From contig JALOAD010000049.1 of the NCBI GenBank assembly GCA_023228995.1, positions 1 through 23,748 of the forward strand: a stretch of 23,748 bases of DNA, read 5' to 3'. The position numbers were made by a program, and so were the translations under genes. Shown here piece by piece: positions 15,335-21,673 of the stretch. The notes under the pieces were generated by a model. That model made no database searches and was not told the DNA's origin. It saw nothing but the letters and a program-made list of their open reading frames with translations. The DNA comes from Candidatus Muiribacterium halophilum (GTDB lineage Bacteria; Muiribacteriota; Muiribacteriia; Muiribacteriales; Muiribacteriaceae). How positions within the stretch are numbered: position 1 is the stretch's first letter; each line of letters starts with the position of its first letter.

Positions 15335-15769
15335 ATGAAAACAAAATTTTATGAATTTCTTAATGAGTATGGTGGACCAGGAAGAACAATAGGTTTCAGA
15401 TATTCTGATCCTGTTGATGAATATGGTTTTTTAATTTATATTTTAGTAGATACTGAATATATTGATGCGGATTCGTTAAGAGAAGATATTAAAGATATAC
15501 TTGTTGATAATAAAATAGGTGAAGATTATTTTGATTTCACCTTAGAAAATGATTATATGCAATATGATGTATATAAATTAGAGATTGGTATGAAAGGATA
15601 TTCTAAATATGAATTACAATCTTTAATAGGTGTTGTGCTTGATGCTATATCCGAAATGTATTCAGATGAAATTGATAATGAAAGATTAATAATTGTTGGT
15701 GACCAATTACAAGTGAAAGGTCCAGATGTTGATATAGAACCAACAAAGAAAAGTAAAATAGGTTTTTAA
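15335..15769 (+). CDS. Leader-bearing protein of unknown function, 144 aa
   Basis: It begins MKTKFYEFLNEYGGPGRT, close to the T4 capsid-targeting peptide, with a predicted cut after FLNE. The body is acidic alpha/beta (GFLIYILVDTEYIDADSLRE; VYKLEIGMKGYSKYELQSLI), and I know no family. The stop codon shares one base with the next start (TAATG), so the two genes are coupled. It may be a packaged partner of the following hydrolase. Confidence 0.65.
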   Translation: MKTKFYEFLNEYGGPGRTIGFRYSDPVDEYGFLIYILVDTEYIDADSLREDIKDILVDNKIGEDYFDFTLENDYMQYDVYKLEIGMKGYSKYELQSLIGVVLDAISEMYSDEIDNERLIIVGDQLQVKGPDVDIEPTKKSKIGF

Positions 15770-16350
15770 TGAAAAAGTACACAGAATTTATAAAAGAGAA
15801 TAAAGGTGATGGTATATTAATGGTTGTTGATGTGCAAACAGAATTTGGTGATTTTATACCAAAAGGTTTTGTAGATCAATTAATTGAATATTGTAAAAAT
15901 TATCATACTGTTTATCAAATTTGGGATTCTAATGAAGGTCAGAAAAAACCATCATATACTTTTCCAAATGAGAAACTTGCGGTTGTTAAAAAGTTTGGTA
16001 CAAAATTTTCAGATGAGTTAGAAGAAACTGTTAAAAAACTTAATGAAAAATATCCAGATGCTAAAGAAGGTGACATATTTGAGTTCGATGATGTTAATTC
16101 TTATGTTGTTAGAGTTAAAAATAATCATGCTTGGTTTTATGTTCCTGAAAAGATGGCTCAATTATTCAGTTCATTGAAAGGTAAAAGTGTAGTTGTAGTT
16201 GGTGGCGCTTTTGGTGAGTGTTTGAGCGACGTTTTTGTTGCTATGGAATCTTTTGGAATTAAAGTAAAATATGATAAAAGATATATCTATAGTGCTAAAA
16301 CTAATGATGATCAAAACTTTATAGCACAAAAGCAACCAAATATAATTTAA
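15769..16350 (+). CDS. Isochorismatase/nicotinamidase-like cysteine hydrolase with capsid-targeting-like leader
   Basis: The 193-aa protein begins MKKYTEFIKENKG, the closest match to the T4 leader. The body opens with GILMVVDVQTEFGDFI (Asp21, the conserved DxQ-F of the fold). It contains LAVVKKFGTKFSDEL (Lys74/75, candidate catalytic Lys), and later SVVVVGGAFGECLSDVFVAM, in which Cys151 sits where the nucleophile is expected. Asp-Lys-Cys is the triad of isochorismatase-like hydrolases, which act on nicotinamide, N-carbamoyl compounds and related small molecules. The usual metal-binding histidines after the first Asp are not evident, so nicotinamidase activity is uncertain. Its 3' end overlaps endonuclease D by 4 nt, tail-to-tail. 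Confidence 0.65.
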   Translation: MKKYTEFIKENKGDGILMVVDVQTEFGDFIPKGFVDQLIEYCKNYHTVYQIWDSNEGQKKPSYTFPNEKLAVVKKFGTKFSDELEETVKKLNEKYPDAKEGDIFEFDDVNSYVVRVKNNHAWFYVPEKMAQLFSSLKGKSVVVVGGAFGECLSDVFVAMESFGIKVKYDKRYIYSAKTNDDQNFIAQKQPNII

Positions 16351-17876
16351 TTATTATACCAGATATATTTTATTTTTCCTGGTTCAAATATTTTTATTAA
16401 TTTTTCTTTATTTTTCTCTTCTTTTCTAAAATTAAATTTATGTACTTTTCTATCTTCTATTAAATACCAATATGATATATTTAAATGTGTTTTTTTATTG
16501 AATTTTAGAATTTCATATAATTTACCATCACTATAACTTCTATCAGCAAATGAAATAATTTCTTTAAATTGTTTTTTAATATAATTAAAAAGTTTAGAAG
16601 CACCACCAACAATATTTGTATTTATTTTATTACAAAATCTATTCAATTCGTATATTTTATCTTTTCGTTTTTTAAATGTCATTAATGAAACCAATTCATT
16701 ATTATAATAAAGACCTATTTTGATCGATGAACCAACAAATCCTTGAATATGATTTTCATCTAAGAAATTTCTAATCAATTTGTTATCAGTTATTTCTTTT
16801 ATTTCACAATTTCTTGCATATATTCTATTTTTTGTTTTATATAATTTGTTCAATATCATTGATTTGACTATATTTTGTTTATATTTCCAGTCATCTTCCC
16901 ATACATGAAATAATTGTATTCCTTTTTCTTCACACAAATCACTTTTGTTTTTATGATAATATTTATTTTTATATAATTCAGAATGCCAGTAAATACCATT
17001 AAATTCAAATGCTAACTTTAATTCGGGTAAATATATATCTAATTCTTTACCATTTAATATTTTCCTATCAGAAGTTATTATTTCACCATTATAATTTTCT
17101 TTGATAAATATTAAGAGTTCTTTTTCCACTTCACTATTTAATATGGTTGTATTACATATTGTGCAAGGCTCTGTTTTATATTTTGTTAATCTTTTTAATA
17201 ACATATCAGGTCTGATTTTATATGTATGTGATTTCTCACAAACACAAATAAAATATCCATCTATATAATCCAAAATATTTATATTGAATTTTAATAAATA
17301 TTTTTCCTTTATTTTATCTAAAAAAGATTGTTTATAATAACTTTTATATTTAACATTTTCTTTAAAATAATCACTTTTAACAAAAATTTTGTTATTATAT
17401 TTTTCTAAACAAGTATTAAAATATTTTTCTCTGTTATTATATTTTTCATCACCATATTTCTCGTTTTTTGTTTTTTTGATTTTTTCTTTAACATTTTCTA
17501 ATTGTGATATATATTCAACACCATATTTATCCAAATTATTTTCTTTTTTCTTATTTTTAATGTTTATAGATTGTGATATATGTTCTACTCCATATTTTTC
17601 TAAATTTGTTATTTTATTTTTTTCAACAGAACATTTTGAAGAACAAGCATAAAAATTCTGATTAGAAATAGAACGATTATATTCCTTATATGATAATACT
17701 TTTTCTTTACCACAAACATCACATTTCACATCAACTAAAACATGAGAATTTTTAGGCAAATCTTGAATATTAATAATGATATTATCTCCAAGTTTTACTT
17801 GTTCATCATATTTATTACGAATCATTTTAATATTTTTTGTGTGAACTTTAACTTTAATCTTTTTTATTAGTATCAT
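16347..17876 (-). CDS. EDxHD (Vsr-fold) homing endonuclease D
   Basis: The complete protein has 509 aa. Zinc cysteines are at 52 and 55 (CDVC) and 78 and 82. KYGVEHISQ-type repeats lie at about 92-190, the later ones degenerate (EKYGDEKYNN, EKYNNKIFVK). A second Cys cluster is at 211/213 and 238/241. Nuclease core: KELDIYLPELKLAFEFNG then IYWHSE......YYHKNK......HVWEDDW, with Glu278, Asp280, Glu291, His298, His308 and Asp329 as likely active-site residues. The C-terminal module matches the other copies (RNCEIKEITDNK, GGASKLFNYI, FADRSYSDGKLYEILKF). The start overlaps a ribbon-helix-helix gene by 23 nt and the stop overlaps the isochorismatase-like gene's stop by 4 nt. Such enzymes promote their own spread by cutting unoccupied alleles. 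Confidence 0.85.
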   Translation of the reverse strand: MILIKKIKVKVHTKNIKMIRNKYDEQVKLGDNIIINIQDLPKNSHVLVDVKCDVCGKEKVLSYKEYNRSISNQNFYACSSKCSVEKNKITNLEKYGVEHISQSINIKNKKKENNLDKYGVEYISQLENVKEKIKKTKNEKYGDEKYNNREKYFNTCLEKYNNKIFVKSDYFKENVKYKSYYKQSFLDKIKEKYLLKFNINILDYIDGYFICVCEKSHTYKIRPDMLLKRLTKYKTEPCTICNTTILNSEVEKELLIFIKENYNGEIITSDRKILNGKELDIYLPELKLAFEFNGIYWHSELYKNKYYHKNKSDLCEEKGIQLFHVWEDDWKYKQNIVKSMILNKLYKTKNRIYARNCEIKEITDNKLIRNFLDENHIQGFVGSSIKIGLYYNNELVSLMTFKKRKDKIYELNRFCNKINTNIVGGASKLFNYIKKQFKEIISFADRSYSDGKLYEILKFNKKTHLNISYWYLIEDRKVHKFNFRKEEKNKEKLIKIFEPGKIKYIWYNN

Positions 17877-18006
17877 CTATTTTTATTGTTTTTCTTAATT
17901 CTTTGTTTATTATTTTTTCTACAAAATTAGATAATGTTATTTTATTTTTTACACAATGTATTTTTAATTCACTATGAACTTTTGATGATATTTTTATACT
18001 TTTCAT
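17854..18006 (-). CDS. Ribbon-helix-helix regulator paired with endonuclease D
   Basis: A 50-codon ORF: MKSIKISSKVHSELKIHCVK, then NKITLSNFVEKIINKELRK and a short tail. A strand (KSIKIS), helix A (VHSELKIHCVKN), the turn KITLSNF and helix B give the RHH pattern. Sequence identity to the RHH gene before endonuclease C is low, but size, position and overlap with the endonuclease start are the same. Just upstream of its promoter box are three copies of an 8-bp repeat (18031-18054), which are operator candidates. Confidence 0.75.
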   Translation of the reverse strand: MKSIKISSKVHSELKIHCVKNKITLSNFVEKIINKELRKTIKIDDTNKKD

Positions 18007-18019
18007 ATAATTTTTTATT

Positions 18020-18031
18020 TTATATATTAAA
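18020..18031 (-). promoter_or_regulatory. Late-promoter-like box of the RHH-endonuclease D unit
   Basis: Exact reverse-strand TTTAATATATAA, 13 nt before ATG 18006 and directly adjoining a tandem repeat. Confidence 0.6.
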
Positions 18032-18054
18032 GTGGAAAAGTGGAAAAGTGGAAA
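18031..18054. repeat. Three perfect tandem copies of AGTGGAAA
   Basis: AGTGGAAA is repeated three times without spacer, between two divergent promoter-like boxes. On the reverse strand it reads TTTCCACT x3 immediately before the box of the RHH-endonuclease unit. It may be the RHH binding site. Confidence 0.8.
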
Positions 18055-18077
18055 TCATTTTTTTTTAATTTTTTAAT

Positions 18078-18089
18078 TTTAATATATAA
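18078..18089 (+). promoter_or_regulatory. Late-promoter-like box before the membrane protein gene
   Basis: Exact TTTAATATATAA, 34 nt before ATG 18124. Confidence 0.55.
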
Positions 18090-18123
18090 CTAAGAATATA
18101 ATTTAAAAAATAATCAAAAAGAA

Positions 18124-18417
18124 ATGTTTAAAAAATTTTGGGAAATAGTAAGAAAATCATGTGAAAAGGATAGTGGTGTAAGTTCAACAAGAACAACATC
18201 ATATATTATTCTTGCAATGATTGTAATGTTTTGCTTATACTTTATGGGTGTAGGTATTTATATCGTGATTTCAGGTGTTGCTAATCCGATACCAGGTGAA
18301 TTACTTATTGTTTTTGGTGCTTTATTAACACACCAATTAACTTTATTAGGAATAAATAAACACATGGAAACAAAGCAAAAAATAGGTAAAAATCAAGAAA
18401 CTAAAACGGAAGTTTAA
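18124..18417 (+). CDS. Small two-helix membrane protein, holin-like in layout
   Basis: The 97-aa protein has a basic N-terminus (MFKKFWEIVRKSCEKDSG) and two hydrophobic segments at about 27-50 (YIILAMIVMFCLYFMGVGIY) and 57-76 (IPGELLIVFGALLTHQLTLL), then a charged C-terminal tail. Size and topology are those of phage holins or inner-membrane accessory proteins, but no lysis gene is adjacent. It is a single-gene unit with its own promoter box and terminator. Confidence 0.55.
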   Translation: MFKKFWEIVRKSCEKDSGVSSTRTTSYIILAMIVMFCLYFMGVGIYIVISGVANPIPGELLIVFGALLTHQLTLLGINKHMETKQKIGKNQETKTEV

Positions 18418-18423
18418 AAGAAA

Positions 18424-18449
18424 AAGCCACTCATTGAGTGGTTTTTTTT
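18424..18449 (+). terminator. Intrinsic terminator after the membrane protein gene
   Basis: CCACTC (18427-18432) pairs with GAGTGG (18436-18441), flanked by A and T runs; 8 T follow. Confidence 0.85.
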
Positions 18450-18480
18450 ATCTTAAAAATCTCATTTTAGACCAACACCA

Positions 18481-18492
18481 TTTAATATATAG
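18481..18492 (+). promoter_or_regulatory. Late-promoter-like box of the GIY-YIG gene
   Basis: TTTAATATATAG, one mismatch, only 4 nt before ATG 18497. Confidence 0.5.
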
Positions 18493-18496
18493 AAAT

Positions 18497-19477
18497 ATGA
18501 GAAAAGGTTTTATATATGCTTTAATATGTCCAATATCTAATGATATAAAATATATTGGTCAAACAATACAAACACTAAATAAAAGGTTAAGAGATCATAA
18601 ATATGATAGGAGGCATAATCCATATAAAATTAATTGGATGAAAAAGTTGGAAAGGTTAAATTTATTAAATGAATTAAAAATAGAATGTTTGGAAGAATGT
18701 TTGGAAGATAAACTTAACGAAAAAGAAAAATATTGGATAACTATTCATAATGATAAGAAATTGGTTAATCTGACTGACGGTGGTGATACAACATATAGAA
18801 TGGATGAAGATGCTATTAAAAGAGCCGTTGAAACAAGAAAGAAGAATTTCATACCTGGAAGTATGAATCATTCAGAAGAAACAAAAGAAAAAATATCAGA
18901 ATCACATAAAGATAAGTTATTAACAGATTCACATAAGGCATCAATTAGTGAAGGATTAAAAAATGCTTACAATGAAGGTAGAAAAGTGACTATAATTACA
19001 GATGAACAAAAAGTAAAAATAAGCAAATCATTAAAAGAATATTATAAAAATAATCCAAAAGAGAAGATTATTAAAGAAAAAAAAGAAAGAGTTTATAGTG
19101 AAGAATGTAGGTTGAAAATGAGTAAAATGATGACTGGTGATAAAAATCCATTTTATGGTAAAAAACATAGTGAGGAAACAAGAAATAAACTATCAGAACA
19201 TGCAAGCAAAAGAATTGCTGAGAAGAATCCATTTTATGGTAAAAAACACAGTGAAGAAACAAAGGATAAAATAAGACAAACAATAAACAATAAACCTAAA
19301 AAGATATATTATATTTATGATAATGATAAATATATAATAAAAGGAACATCCAAAGAATTATTAATATTTTTTGACACAAAAACTGCTTGTAGTATTAGTC
19401 GTTTTTGCGATAAAGATAAAAAATATAAGGGGTATTACATCAAATCTTCTTTGAACACTCAGGACCTAAACCAGTAA
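18497..19477 (+). CDS. GIY-YIG homing endonuclease (Seg-like) with NUMOD3 repeats
   Basis: Start at ATG 18497 (MRKGFIYALICPISNDIKYI). An upstream in-frame ATG at 18434 lies in the terminator and is unlikely. The GIY-YIG core is FIYAL...IKYIGQT; LNKRLRDH supplies the conserved Arg; and LNEKEKYWI has the conserved Glu. The C-terminal half has NUMOD3-type DNA-binding repeats: NHSEETKEKISESHK, and twice NPFYGKKHSEET, which are also nearly identical in DNA (19146-19183 and 19226-19263). Its last 38 nt overlap, in antisense, the conserved 3' end of the zinc-ribbon gene, so it probably inserted right at that gene's end. Confidence 0.85.
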   Translation: MRKGFIYALICPISNDIKYIGQTIQTLNKRLRDHKYDRRHNPYKINWMKKLERLNLLNELKIECLEECLEDKLNEKEKYWITIHNDKKLVNLTDGGDTTYRMDEDAIKRAVETRKKNFIPGSMNHSEETKEKISESHKDKLLTDSHKASISEGLKNAYNEGRKVTIITDEQKVKISKSLKEYYKNNPKEKIIKEKKERVYSEECRLKMSKMMTGDKNPFYGKKHSEETRNKLSEHASKRIAEKNPFYGKKHSEETKDKIRQTINNKPKKIYYIYDNDKYIIKGTSKELLIFFDTKTACSISRFCDKDKKYKGYYIKSSLNTQDLNQ

Positions 19478-19884
19478 TTATTGAATTTGGATGTGTGAGC
19501 AATCTACCACAACGACCACATTTCCCAGAGTGATAGATATTCAAGTCAGCAGGTACTTTACCTTTCTTCAAGTTAGCGAAGAAGAAGTTGAACGCCTTGA
19601 AAGAGATAGCGTCAGCACCAACTTTTGATTTTTTGAGTTAATCTGAAAGAATCTCTTTCAGAATTTATAATACCAACATATGAATAGTTAGCGTAGTTAT
19701 CAGGACCGTTAAGTACAGATACGAAAAAAGGATCAGTGTCATCATCTTTCTTAGCAACTCTTACTTTGAAAGTGAAGTGTTTACCAGTTTTGGTACTCTC
19801 CAATGTTATCGTGGCGTTTCCACCAAATACGAAATTTTTAATATCTTCAATGTTTGTTATAGCTTTGTATTTTCCGTCTTTCAT
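19440..19884 (-). pseudogene. Phage zinc-ribbon protein of unknown function, one frameshift
   Basis: ATG 19884 (MKDGKYKAITNIEDIKNF) opens a frame with ITLESTKTGKHFTFKVRVAK, FFVSVLNGPDNYANYSYVG and RDSFRLTQK. It then hits a premature TGA near 19612. Shifting by one base at the T6 run 19629-19634 (A6 in the gene) continues SKVGADAISFKAFNFFFANL, then IYHSGKCGRCGRLLTHPNSI and GLGPECSKKI, ending at 19440. This is a familiar two-part phage/plasmid protein whose C-terminus has a CGRCGR...GPxC zinc ribbon. The repaired length is 147 aa and every conserved part is present, so the break is either an error or very recent. It is expressed from an early-type promoter (TATATTTG). The role is unknown. Confidence 0.75.
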
Positions 19885-19891
19885 TATTTTA

Positions 19892-19933
19892 AGTTTTAAG
19901 TGTTGAACAATTATAATACAAATATACAGCAAA
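19892..19933 (-). promoter_or_regulatory. Second copy of the early-type promoter
   Basis: TATATTTG (19926-19919) lies in the block TTTGCTGTATATTTGTATT (19933-19915), and AACACTTAAAACT lies at 19904-19892. Both blocks are shared with the promoter at 5530-5573, at nearly the same distance from the start codon. Confidence 0.65.
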
Positions 19934-19950
19934 CATTATAATAAAAAAAA

Positions 19951-20154
19951 TTATACGACTAATATATCATTAAAACCTAAAGTTATTTTTGAGCCTTCTT
20001 TAACTTCTTCCTTTGAATCAAATAAAAGTTCATCATTGAGTTTAATTGCTCTTACTGAAAATAAATCTCTAAATTCACTTCTTGTTAAAATTTTTTCTTC
20101 AATTAAATAATCAAATACTGTAGTTTTTTCCATGTCGTTTTTCACGTTTTTCAT
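19951..20154 (-). CDS. Small S4-like RNA-binding domain protein
   Basis: Start chosen at ATG 20154 (MKNVKNDMEKTT) because the longer in-frame start at 20196 lies in a terminator; ATG 20133 is also possible. The body, FDYLIEEKILTRSEFRDLFS then AIKLNDELLFDSKEEVKEGS and KITLGFNDILVV, fits the S4 domain pattern (..sR.e.r.l...gai.lN.e.v.d....v..G..i..G), as at the end of tyrosyl-tRNA synthetases. That suggests RNA binding. It is about 67 aa, essentially the domain alone. It follows a terminator on the same strand and has no obvious promoter box. Confidence 0.5.
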   Translation of the reverse strand: MKNVKNDMEKTTVFDYLIEEKILTRSEFRDLFSVRAIKLNDELLFDSKEEVKEGSKITLGFNDILVV

Positions 20155-20177
20155 TTTTACTTTTTTATTTTTAGATA

Positions 20178-20215
20178 TAAAAAAAGAGTGACTCACTTAA
20201 AGCAAATCACTCTAT
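20178..20215 (-). terminator. Intrinsic terminator of the GAF-protein operon
   Basis: Reverse strand: AGAGTGA (20213-20207) pairs with TCACTCT (20192-20186) and is followed by seven or more T. Confidence 0.8.
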
Positions 20216-20249
20216 TCTTTATTATTTATTATTAAATATGTTATTAAAT

Positions 20250-20870
20250 TCATCTTATAATTTCTATTAGTGAAGAAGAAATTCGTTTTGTTTCTTCTAT
20301 TAAAATTTCCTTCTGTATTTTTTTATCATCTTTATATGTTAGTACAAAAAATCCAATTGGTTTATTTTTTATTTTGTTACATGAATTACAGTATATATTA
20401 ACAAAATAATGCCTTTTTATTCCTTGTTTTAACAAATATTCGTATAATCCATTGTCATATTCACAAATATCTTCAATATCATCAATTAATATCACACTGT
20501 TACCATTTATTAATTTTGATATAGTTCCAATATTTGTTATAGGAATATTGTTAAATTTACCTGTGAAAACATCTTTATCATCTTTAATTTGATATAAAAA
20601 TGTCATCAAGATTGTGTTTAGTTCTTTCTTTCTATTATAAAAATAAACACTCACAGAATTTGGTTTGAAATGTGTGTAGATATGTCGAACAACCATGAAG
20701 AATTTATGGTAGGCTCTAATTTTTATTTTATATCTTCTTGTTTCTTTGTTTTCTACTTCTTTCGATAATGTTTCTATTTTTTGAATATAATCTCTATTTC
20801 TTCTTTGAAACTTAAAGTAGAAAAATGTTAATCCCAAAATAATAATTATAATGCAATATAAGCAAAACAT
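20250..20870 (-). CDS. Membrane-anchored GAF-like protein 2
   Basis: The 206-aa protein has an N-terminal transmembrane helix (MFCLYCIIIIILGLTFFYF), a coiled-coil-like linker (RRNRDYIQKIETLSKEVENK), then a GAF-like domain. That domain contains HIYTHFKPNSVSVYFYNRKK, NSVILIDDIEDIC, LLKQGIKRHYFVNIY and KPIGFFVLTYKDD. Each element aligns with the upstream gene (FDADRVSVYEYHNGG; KPIFISDICSL; LKSQGIKSYYSRLI; KPIGFMTIKYYND), so the two are diverged tandem duplicates. The ligand is unknown. It starts 4 nt after the stop of the upstream gene and is followed by a terminator. Confidence 0.6.
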   Translation of the reverse strand: MFCLYCIIIIILGLTFFYFKFQRRNRDYIQKIETLSKEVENKETRRYKIKIRAYHKFFMVVRHIYTHFKPNSVSVYFYNRKKELNTILMTFLYQIKDDKDVFTGKFNNIPITNIGTISKLINGNSVILIDDIEDICEYDNGLYEYLLKQGIKRHYFVNIYCNSCNKIKNKPIGFFVLTYKDDKKIQKEILIEETKRISSSLIEIIR

Positions 20871-20874
20871 ATGG

Positions 20875-21585
20875 TTAATCTTTATTTATTAAACCACCAA
20901 CACTTATTGTAGTATCATTAAATATTTTTAATTGTTCATCATCAAGAACCACTTTATCATTATAATATTTTATTGTCATAAACCCAATAGGTTTACCATT
21001 ATAATCTTTTATTAATCTAGAGTAGTAAGATTTTATACCTTGTGATTTTAACATTTGGTAAATTGTGTGGTCAGTTTGTTTTAAAGAACAAATATCTGAA
21101 ATAAATATTGGTTTCCTATCCATTAAAAGTTTATTCCAAAGAAAATTTACAGATATTGGTATATTTTGATGTTCGTTATATTTTTCTTCTATTCCTAATC
21201 CTACTACTTCATAAGTATTAGAACATTTCTTAAAATCAATTCCTGTTATAGTCTTACCACCGTTATGGTATTCATAAACAGATACTCTATCAGCATCAAA
21301 TTCATTTAGTAAGTGATAAATTAACTGTTGAACTCTGTTGGCATTAACTGCGAACCTATCCATTTTTTCTTCAGTTAGATTTTCTTCATGATCTTTCGAT
21401 ATAAGTTTATCTAACAACGTATCAATCTTTTTTTCTTGATCCTTCATCCTTTTCAAAATGAATTTTACTAAGAACCAAGCAAAAAATCCCACAAACACAA
21501 GAGCAACAAGGCTAACGCCATATTGATCCATTAATTGTAGTGTGTTCTCAATCCCAGAGTTTAATAAGACATATGATAAATTCAT
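20875..21585 (-). CDS. Membrane-anchored GAF-like protein 1
   Basis: The 236-aa protein has a transmembrane helix at about 25-45 (VSLVALVFVGFFAWFLVKFI) and a charged coiled-coil linker (KRMKDQEKKIDTLLDKLISK). The GAF-like sensory/structural domain has LLNEFDADRVSVYEYHNGGK, NTYEVVGLGI, KPIFISDI and KPIGFMTIKYY. Phages often carry such membrane-tethered GAF-like proteins; their job is not established to my knowledge. It has its own promoter box 31 nt upstream and is co-transcribed with its paralogue. Confidence 0.6.
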   Translation of the reverse strand: MNLSYVLLNSGIENTLQLMDQYGVSLVALVFVGFFAWFLVKFILKRMKDQEKKIDTLLDKLISKDHEENLTEEKMDRFAVNANRVQQLIYHLLNEFDADRVSVYEYHNGGKTITGIDFKKCSNTYEVVGLGIEEKYNEHQNIPISVNFLWNKLLMDRKPIFISDICSLKQTDHTIYQMLKSQGIKSYYSRLIKDYNGKPIGFMTIKYYNDKVVLDDEQLKIFNDTTISVGGLINKD

Positions 21586-21616
21586 TGAAATAAATTTCTA
21601 TTTTTTTAATACTATA

Positions 21617-21628
21617 TTATATATTAAA
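21617..21628 (-). promoter_or_regulatory. Late-promoter-like box of the GAF-protein operon
   Basis: Exact reverse-strand TTTAATATATAA, 31 nt before ATG 21585. Confidence 0.6.
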
Positions 21629-21673
21629 AATAAAAATCATTTTTTATTTAATGTGTTGATTTTCAACCACAAC

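Noticed and set aside
18434-18496. Upstream ATG extension of the GIY-YIG gene
   Set aside because: It lies within the terminator hairpin and T-run, before the promoter-like box, and adds residues not seen in GIY-YIG enzymes, which start near the FIYxL strand.
20155-20196. N-terminal extension of the S4-like gene from ATG 20196
   Set aside because: The start lies in the terminator of the upstream operon; ATG 20154 is more likely.
21650-21673. Hairpin after the Rad50-like gene as a terminator
   Set aside because: The stem has a bulge and is not followed by a T-run on the reverse strand, so it is too weak to call.
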